The notes beneath the pieces were generated by a model, which saw only the letters and a list, made by a program, of their open reading frames with translations, searched no databases and was not told where the DNA came from. DNA of 64,000 bases. Source: Pestalotiopsis fici W106-1. Its lineage: Eukaryota > Ascomycota > Sordariomycetes > Amphisphaeriales > Sporocadaceae. The position numbers and the translations under genes are program-made. Shown here one piece after another: positions 57,631-64,000 of this stretch. The stretch is taken from contig NW_006917094.1 in assembly GCF_000516985.1 (NCBI RefSeq), positions 1,364,001-1,428,000 of the forward strand. Direction: 5' to 3'. The stretch's first letter is position 1. The number at the start of each line of letters is the position of its first letter.

Positions 57631-59092
57631 TTATAGTCTACTGGATCGTAAATGCACATCTTGTCTCTGCAGGGGTTGTTCATCGTCGTCATTTTCCTCG
57701 GGTACACCACCATAATGACTAGGCCAGCAGTGCCCTGGCCTCTGCGGCGCGTTTTCAAACTCGACGTGCACCTCCCGCGTCGTGTAAATGGACTTGTTGT
57801 CCCTCGCGGCGGCATCCCGGTTCTCATCGCTAGCATTCGTCGTCGTCGTCGTCGTCGTCGTGTTGTTTGCCGGGATATTGGACATTTCCATGTTGTCGTG
57901 CGCCGTCGGGGTCGCCTCGGACGTTGTGTAATTGTGCCCGTACCACTTGCCTCGCTTGCTCGGCACAGAGCTCAGCATCTTGGACCGCCATGTCGTGCTG
58001 CTGTGGCCGTAGCCGCCGCCCTCCTCGAGGCTCATGGAGGGGTGGCTGATGTTGTTGCGGTTCTTGGCCCTGGCCACCTTGACAATGAGGTCGGCCATGG
58101 ACATTTCAATGTTGAGTTTCACCGTGTATGCGAGGGGGTGAAATTGCATGTACCTGATTAATAGAATTAGGACCTCCTGTTCTTTGCTTGTATGATGTAA
58201 TTTCTTCTCGGGTGACGTTTAATGTTTCTTTTGTTTTCTGGACAAGACTTACACAAAGGTATTTTGTAGACTCATCATACCAATGATGAGTACATCCATG
58301 GATAATGAGAAGCCAATGATGAACAAGTTGAAGCGGGCCAGTCGCTTATACTTGTCCAGTCCATTGTGAACCAGATTTTTCGAGACAATGGTGATGAAAT
58401 AAATGTTGAGAGCCGCGTCGACGAGCAAATATATCACCTTTTCGCAACGGTCCCACCGGTCATTGATCCATATGTACCTCTCTGAGATTTGTAGACGGGC
58501 AGGGATCCAGATCAAGTAGACTGAAACGTTGACGGCCGTGATCAGGATGGCCACGCCAACCTTGAGTCGCCAGACGACGGCCGGGTCGTGGACGAGAATG
58601 GCACAGCGGTTAATGATGATTTGTAGTAGAAACTGAACCTGGAGAGCCCACAAGGTGACTAGAGATGTGATATACATGTATGAGATTTGACCAGATTATG
58701 AAAATAACGATTGGGCGGAGACTTACGAATGCCAAAATAAAAACCGAAACTGCATACATTGTACAATCAGCAATTACCCACAACGAAAACGGGTAGGAGA
58801 GTGGTGGAGGAAGCCGAGGACAAACGTACCAAGGCGGTATGACACCGCGGAGATATAACCAGCATATTATGCTAAACATCAAGCACACTAGGAGCTCCAA
58901 CCAGATCATCCACACATAGGCGTTGCGGAACATGTGACGGCCACTTCTCCTCCAGGCCCGTGTTGTCTGCTTGGCCGCCGTCCACGTTGTGAGCCAGCCG
59001 AACCCGATGTTGAAACCCCACGCCAGGGAAGCCACAATCATGTCATTTTGGGTCACGGGCTGGAGCACGTAATGGGGGGAGAGGAGACTCAT
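57631..59092 (-). CDS. Fungal seven-TM membrane protein
   Basis: Four exons on the minus strand, 59092-58830, 58749-58727, 58658-58253 and 58153-57631, encode 404 residues. Exon 2 is only 23 nt but has proper flanking signals (TATGCAG before, GTAAGT after) and is needed for frame: it bridges GVIPP to LTLWALQVQFLLQIIINR. Seven hydrophobic helices can be counted, from NDMIVASLAWGFNIGFGWL to FSLSMDVLIIGMMS. Typical family segments are LKVGVAILITAVNVSVYLIW, DRCEKVIYLLVDAALNIYF and, across the last junction, YMQFHPLAYTVKLNIEMSMA. The C-terminal tail of about 150 residues is cytosolic, hydrophilic, and includes a Thr8 run encoded by a trinucleotide repeat. The family is widespread in Pezizomycotina and has no assigned ligand; a receptor or sensor role is possible but inferred from topology only. 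Confidence 0.88.
57837..57860 (+). repeat. (CGT)n coding microsatellite
   Basis: About eight tandem CGT/TCG units in the plus strand, read as ACG threonine codons on the minus strand and giving the Thr run in the C-terminal tail of the 7-TM protein. The length likely varies between isolates. Confidence 0.8.
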
Positions 59093-61340
59093 TGCGGCGG
59101 CTGGTCGTGTGTGGTGATGGTGGCTTTGGACGCGGGGGCAAAGGGCACGGCGGGTTTCCGGTAAAGGACGCTCAAAATATATGCTGCTGTAGGTCTAATT
59201 GCTCATTGTTTGATTTGATAATGGAAAAGCAAATGAACGACTCTTGCGAGAAGTTCAAGAGCACATAATGACTTAGAGAAAAATGGCAATAGACAAAAGA
59301 GGATATATTCGGGTTCGTATATCATTTGTCCCCCACCCTCCCATGTAGAGTCGGGAATGTGGTGCTTCACCTAGGCAATTCTGACTGCTTATGGAGATGT
59401 TGTGGCGAGAACCTACCAAGATATTGTGTCAAGGGTGACATTTGCGAAAGACGGTCTATAGAAATCACCGCTGTCCAAAGCAAGCGAGTCATCTCATTGT
59501 GACGCAAACGAGTCGAGTTGGTTGCGCAGTTGGCCGCGTTTATACTTTGTGTCTACAGAACTAGACATTACCCAGAACACCCGAAGATTCCATACCTCAT
59601 GAAAATCCAAGCAAATCATACTTTACAAGGGCTGCGCGACGGTAGGGCTTGATTGGAGTGAGTGTTGCTTCTATCCCTTGCCCGAATCCTCTTCCCAGCC
59701 TTAGAGTTTGACGTTACTGAGAACGTGCAGTAATGGTGCCAAGTTCGGGTATGCAGGGACTCGGGCGAGTCTAAAAGATCGCCCGCATCGGCTTGTGGGT
59801 GGATCACGATTCGTACCACCAGCAAAGATGGCTCGCAGAAAAGGCTCATCGTGGGGAAAGTTAGAACATAGGGTAAGCCGCAGTAGGGGTCAGGGTGAGG
59901 AAAAAGAGGTACGGCAGGCAATCTGGTTGCCTGCATGTGACTTTGCCGAGCCAACGTCCAAGGCGACGATCATGTCCCGCAGCTGCTTACATACGCTTGC
60001 TTTGGGATAATGGGGCGGTTGACTATCTAAACCTAGTAATGTCGGAACCCTCTCCGTAGCTATAGGCAGCTAGATACTCATGTTTCACAAGTCTCCTTGC
60101 TGGGCGCCAAGAGTTTGGATCTATGGTAGCTGAGTGCGCTCTCCGCTCCAAGGAGTTCAAGTGCTGTGCGGGATACTCGAGGTAGGTTTCCGGAGTCTCG
60201 AAGATCGGTTCCAAGATCAAGAGTAGAGGAGCACTAATGTGCTGAGAGTTCAATAAGGCTTCAGCTTCAAGTCGACGATGCAGATGCCGGCGACATACAC
60301 ATATACACATCTACTTCATTTAATATGATACGTTACCAACGATGAGGACGAGTTCCACTTGTCCCACTGTCGATCAACGCCATAGAATTCATCTTTTTTA
60401 CCCGTTTAGGGAACTTTTACTTGTCCCCTTCTCTCTAAACCCCGAGCGACTTTTGTCTCCACAGCCGTTTTACTCTAGTCGCCCCGAGTGGCTGCCGCAC
60501 CGGTAGGTATTAGAGTTGGCCGGCAGCCAGCGTGTCATTTGCAAACAGGATCAAAACCAGTTGAACTCTCCAGGTTTCCCCTTTTCGAAACCCTTGTTCA
60601 ATCAATACTTGAAAGACATGTGTACTCTTCAAAGTCCTCTAAGCTACAGCGGATCGACAAGACACTTGCGTCAACCAAGAGGATCTCGACTTGAAGACCC
60701 ATCGTTGGAAGAAACAAGACGCTGATGGGTGGCGTTCTATGTGAGGAGACACTCCGTAGTAGAAACAATCGAGCTGTGGTTAGCTCGTGATCAACAACTT
60801 TGAAATTCCGGATCGTAGCCTCGATAGTTCTAGCCCGAGCTGATCACCAATGTGTGTGGCACTGGAGATCATGTTCCCTAAACACTCACCACTAACATAA
60901 TACGTTCCAACAACATGTCGAAAGCAGAGACCGTTCATGGTTCAGAAGCTAGGATGAATATTGAGTTGAGTATTCTCGTAGGTACGAGAAATCGATCAAT
61001 TAACTCTGCAGACAAAATGCATGCAGGTTTCTCTAAATCAAAAAAGTAGTATATAGCGCTCGCTGATGCCCACAAACTTTTGTTGTGGGACCAAGAAACC
61101 AAATGAGATCCACTCATGAATGAAAACCTGCCATCAGGTTTATCTCTCAAATATCTTCCTAAACTCCGTATCACGCAGGGTAATTCCCCGCAGTCTCATA
61201 AACGAGAGTCTAAATTGTGATGCTGTTCGCTGCGCGTCCGTCCCATCGGGACCGCGAGTAATAAAGCCGCTCTAACGAAATGTTACAAATGCTCGAATCC
61301 AAGGAAACAAATAAATCATGCTCTCATGATATCCATGTCG
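59093..61340. other. 2.2-kb spacer, no gene seen
   Basis: The left end is the promoter of the 7-TM gene and the right end the 3' side of the SIS-domain gene. Open frames are at most 112 codons without motifs. No RNA gene or repeat is evident. Confidence 0.45.
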
Positions 61341-62573
61341 TTACTCCTGCCAGCTCAATAGCTGTCCAGCCTCTAACACGCCAACAACATTGTCGCCCTC
61401 GATAACGGCCAGGATGGAGTGATCATCACATTCTTCCTCAGGTGATGATCGCATGTCACTGACCCACTCCTTTGCCTGCGATATTCTCGTGTCGGCCGAC
61501 ATTGTGATCCATTCTTCTCGACTTGCCCCTAGTCCCGGCAAGTCAGAGAGCTGTTGAAGGAAATCAGACGAATCGAGACGTCTGATGCGGCTTGGCGACG
61601 CAATCAGGTCGCCGATTTGTACCCATCCAGTAGTTGAGTCGTAAGCCGCTTTCATCACATCGGCACCACGAACTTCGAGAAGGCTCCGGCATGAAATCGA
61701 GTCGATTTCACAGAGTGGCGTCGCAAGATCAGCAATCTTTGAGGGCTTTTGGAATGTTGCACCAATGGCACCTCCAGGGTGGTTGCGTGAAAAGGTAGCC
61801 GACACGCTTGCGTGAAGTTCTTTCGAAGCAACAATCGCAAGCGCATCGCCAACTGCAATTGCCATGGTTGTGGAAGTCGTAGGTGCAGATACACCGAATG
61901 AAGCCGTCTCAGACTCGTGAATCGGCGCCGATAGAAGAATCATGCCCGGTCGTTGCTTGATCAGCTCGCACGTCTCGGGCCTCGTGTGTGACGTGAGAAC
62001 GATTGTGGGAAGAGCTGGGTCGATATGTGGGAGGAGCAAGAGTAATTCCGGCGTCTTGCCCGAGAATGTGATGAAGAGAACCGTGTCATTCTTGCCAATC
62101 TCGCCCAGATCGCCATGAAGGGCCTCGGTTGGGTGTACATAAACGGCCTTGACACCAAGACTGTTGAAGCTTGCTACCAGCTTCTTGCTGATATGTCCCG
62201 ACTTGCCCACACCGATGACGACCACCTTGCCCTTCCTACCTCGGTGCCTCGTGATGGCTTCAATGGCAGAATTGAAACCAGCGCCAATGATGGGGTCTGA
62301 CTCATACAATGTGGTGAGATTGCGCAATGATGTCGCTTCAGTGTTGAGGACGTGTATCGCTCCCGAGATCCTCTCCTTCACGCGGGGGTCTTCTTCCACA
62401 AAGGAGCCCGAGAGAGTATCATCCAAGCAGAATTCCTCAATGGGTGTCGCTGGTCCGGTTGCGCTTGGTGTAAGCGGCGAAGGAGGAGATGGTGGAGGGA
62501 CGAGGGTACGTTGCGGCGCTGCCGGTCCACACAGGAAGACGGCGCTCGTCTGGACTGGGTGATGATCGACCAT
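61341..62573 (-). CDS. SIS-domain sugar-phosphate isomerase (KpsF/GutQ-like)
   Basis: An intronless gene of 410 residues. An N-terminal Pro/Ser-rich extension of about 65 residues precedes the SIS domain: KVVVIGVGKSGHISKKLVAS (residues 116-135), VYVHPTEALHGDLGEI, DTVLFITFSGKTPELLLLLP, TIVLTSHTRPE, TMAIAVGDALAIVASKE and FSRNHPGGAIG. GVGKSGHI, HGDLG, SGKTPE and NHPGGAIG are all hallmarks of bacterial KpsF/GutQ/KdsD arabinose-5-phosphate isomerases. The C-terminal 120 residues resemble a worn pair of CBS repeats (LLEVRGADVMKAAYD; SILAVIEGDNVVGVLEAGQL). Bacterial relatives interconvert ribulose 5-phosphate and arabinose 5-phosphate for Kdo synthesis, which fungi lack, so the fungal substrate is uncertain. 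Close similarity to a bacterial family plus lack of introns is compatible with old horizontal transfer. Confidence 0.93.
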   Translation of the reverse strand: MVDHHPVQTSAVFLCGPAAPQRTLVPPPSPPSPLTPSATGPATPIEEFCLDDTLSGSFVEEDPRVKERISGAIHVLNTEATSLRNLTTLYESDPIIGAGFNSAIEAITRHRGRKGKVVVIGVGKSGHISKKLVASFNSLGVKAVYVHPTEALHGDLGEIGKNDTVLFITFSGKTPELLLLLPHIDPALPTIVLTSHTRPETCELIKQRPGMILLSAPIHESETASFGVSAPTTSTTMAIAVGDALAIVASKELHASVSATFSRNHPGGAIGATFQKPSKIADLATPLCEIDSISCRSLLEVRGADVMKAAYDSTTGWVQIGDLIASPSRIRRLDSSDFLQQLSDLPGLGASREEWITMSADTRISQAKEWVSDMRSSPEEECDDHSILAVIEGDNVVGVLEAGQLLSWQE

Positions 62574-63480
62574 GTTTCCGTTTTTTTCTATGTATGGCCG
62601 AGTGTCTGATGGATATGATAAGATGTGTACGGCACGTCTTCCAGGCTCAATTGACGGCTTCTTGTCGTCGAGTCTGATCGGAGACAGCTTCTTCCAGGAC
62701 TTTATCTGAGAATGTTGTATGCTAACAACAATCTAAACTTCCAATCGAGCTTGTATCAGCTCAAATCTCCATAATTGATAGCGTTGACACCGCGGATCTA
62801 ATTCCAGGACGATACGTGCACGAATTTAATTGCGGCTCGTTTCAGTCTCGAAGCGTGTATACGTAGGCCGAACTTCGGCAGATCCCGGCAGATGAAGCGC
62901 CAAGGCCGAAAATATACAAGAATAGGCCCAGAGGCTGGTCGTGTATCCCAGTCCCGTCCACACAAGTGAAACAGATGTTGAGAAGAAGAGGAAGGAGAAG
63001 CCAGGGGGAAAATAATTGCGAGGACACAGATAAAGCTATATCCTCCAAGAGATCATGGGTAGGTAAGCAAGAGATGCCTGTGTACGGATGGAGCTACATG
63101 GAGATAGGCCGCGGCTCGGGCTTCCGTTAGACACCGTCGCAATTCTTAGCAGCAGCCAGGCTCGTAGGGTATCTGCGGCAGGATCGGCGTGCAATATTCG
63201 CGTACTTCGTACCTGGACAATGGTAGTATTTCTAAGCTCGGCCTGGAAGATATGGCGCACCAAGAATGCGATGATTCATGACCGGCCGCTATGCACTGTA
63301 GCAAGTAGACTTGTTCTGGGGATGGTATGCCAGGGCACAGGGGGGGCTTTTGCTCTTGGTTCTGGAATTTTATTTTTTCTTCTCCTTAGGCCCTGATCGG
63401 CTGGGAGAAATAACGCCTGGTGTTATCTGCCTACGGTATAAAATCGATGCATAATAATAAGTGGATAATGAGGTTGTACC
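62574..63480. other. Promoter-side spacer of the SIS-domain gene
   Basis: No gene is supported. Ordinary composition up to about 63430, then a fall in GC toward the AT-rich tract. Confidence 0.45.
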
Positions 63481-64000
63481 CATGGAAGATGCCGTTTTTA
63501 CTTTAATTATAATTTAATTAGAATAAAAACTAGATTATAATAGAAATAAAAGGCGGTATAAAAAGGGATCGTATATATTTAGCTATTAAAAATATTAATT
63601 TATAAATAATCGCTATAAAATAAAGATTCGGATTAATTAATATAGTAGTATTAAAGCGAATCGCAATTATTATAGCTATTTTAACGTTAAATTTACCGGT
63701 TTAATACCGAATTTTATTATTTTTAAAGATTTTAATTAATCGGGCCATAATATAAATCGATTAAATTTATTTATAAAATCTACGAATATAAATTCCTCTT
63801 TTAAAATTAATATACCGCAAAATTAGCGGGAAAATAACTTTTAACAGGTCTTAGCAAAAAATAAAGCTAAATAAAGCATTTAAATACCGCGAATTAATAT
63901 TTATAGCAAACGGAATTATAGCGTTAAAATTTTAGCTGCTAATAAAATGCGTTTGCGGATAACCGATAAATAAAAAGATATATTTATTTAATTATATATT
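63480..64000. repeat. AT-rich, RIP-like mutated tract running off the window
   Basis: Composition changes abruptly to extreme AT-richness with very frequent TA dinucleotides. By my hand count the last 500 bases hold about 7 CpA and 3 TpG, while CpG is still common (about 20 or more). Loss of CpA/TpG with gain of TpA is the signature of repeat-induced point mutation, which acts on duplicated DNA in ascomycetes. The original repeat cannot be identified from this fragment and no ORF survives. It continues beyond the window. Confidence 0.75.

Noticed and set aside
57652..58161. 169-codon Arg/Val-rich plus-strand frame
   Set aside because: Antisense to exon 4 of the 7-TM gene; created by the trinucleotide repeat and codon bias.
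1..64000. CRISPR array, rRNA, prophage or bacterial operon structure
   Set aside because: The window is eukaryotic: spliceosomal introns throughout and single-gene units; no regularly spaced repeats were seen.

Overview
The window is nuclear DNA of a filamentous ascomycete, most likely a Sordariomycete and plausibly Hypocreales. The evidence is short spliceosomal introns (about 50-110 nt, GTAAGT/GTGAGT donors, CTAAC/CTGAC branch sites), single-gene transcription units, long intergenic spacers, C/G-ending codons, fungal-only families (SUR7/PalI, DUF6604-like, a fungal 7-TM family), and an AT-rich RIP-like tract at the right edge. The genus cannot be fixed from sequence alone. Exon joins below were worked out by hand from splice signals, reading-frame continuity and family motifs.

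Layout. 0-6 kb: a weak 181-aa ORF, the relic of a CorA-like membrane-domain gene, an amidohydrolase-2 enzyme (+), a small VOC/glyoxalase protein (-) and a SUR7/PalI-type four-TM protein (-). 8-17 kb: a secreted PI-PLC-like protein with a probable GPI signal (+), Mpe1/RBBP6 of the mRNA 3'-end machinery (+), the tail-anchored-protein ATPase Get3 (-) and a small secreted RlpA/expansin-like protein (-). 17-20.7 kb is gene-poor. 20.7-25.5 kb: a C2H2-like fungal protein (-), 5-hydroxyisourate hydrolase of purine breakdown (-) and a zeta-crystallin-type quinone oxidoreductase with an optional mitochondrial leader (+). 28.4-35.6 kb: translin (+), GPI11/PIG-F (+), a class-C beta-lactamase-like hydrolase (-), an unassigned locus (+) and a phytanoyl-CoA-dioxygenase-like gene with two apparent frameshifts (-).

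36.9-48.2 kb: a 1769-residue disordered protein with alanine-rich blocks (-), a 4.5-kb spacer and an IFRD-family protein (-). 51-59 kb: an FHA protein with a hydrophobic C-terminal tail (+), a DUF6604-type protein (+) and a 7-TM protein with a 23-nt microexon (-). 61.3-62.6 kb: an intronless SIS-domain sugar isomerase (-). From about 63.48 kb the sequence becomes very AT-rich and depleted in CpA/TpG, as expected of a RIP-mutated repeat.

The genes are mostly unrelated housekeeping and accessory functions. I see no biosynthetic cluster, CRISPR array, rRNA, tRNA or intact transposon, and no convincing new multi-gene system. The best leads are the decaying genes (1.0-1.4 kb and 34.7-35.6 kb), the RIP boundary, the dual-start oxidoreductase, the microexon and the unassigned locus near 33-34 kb.
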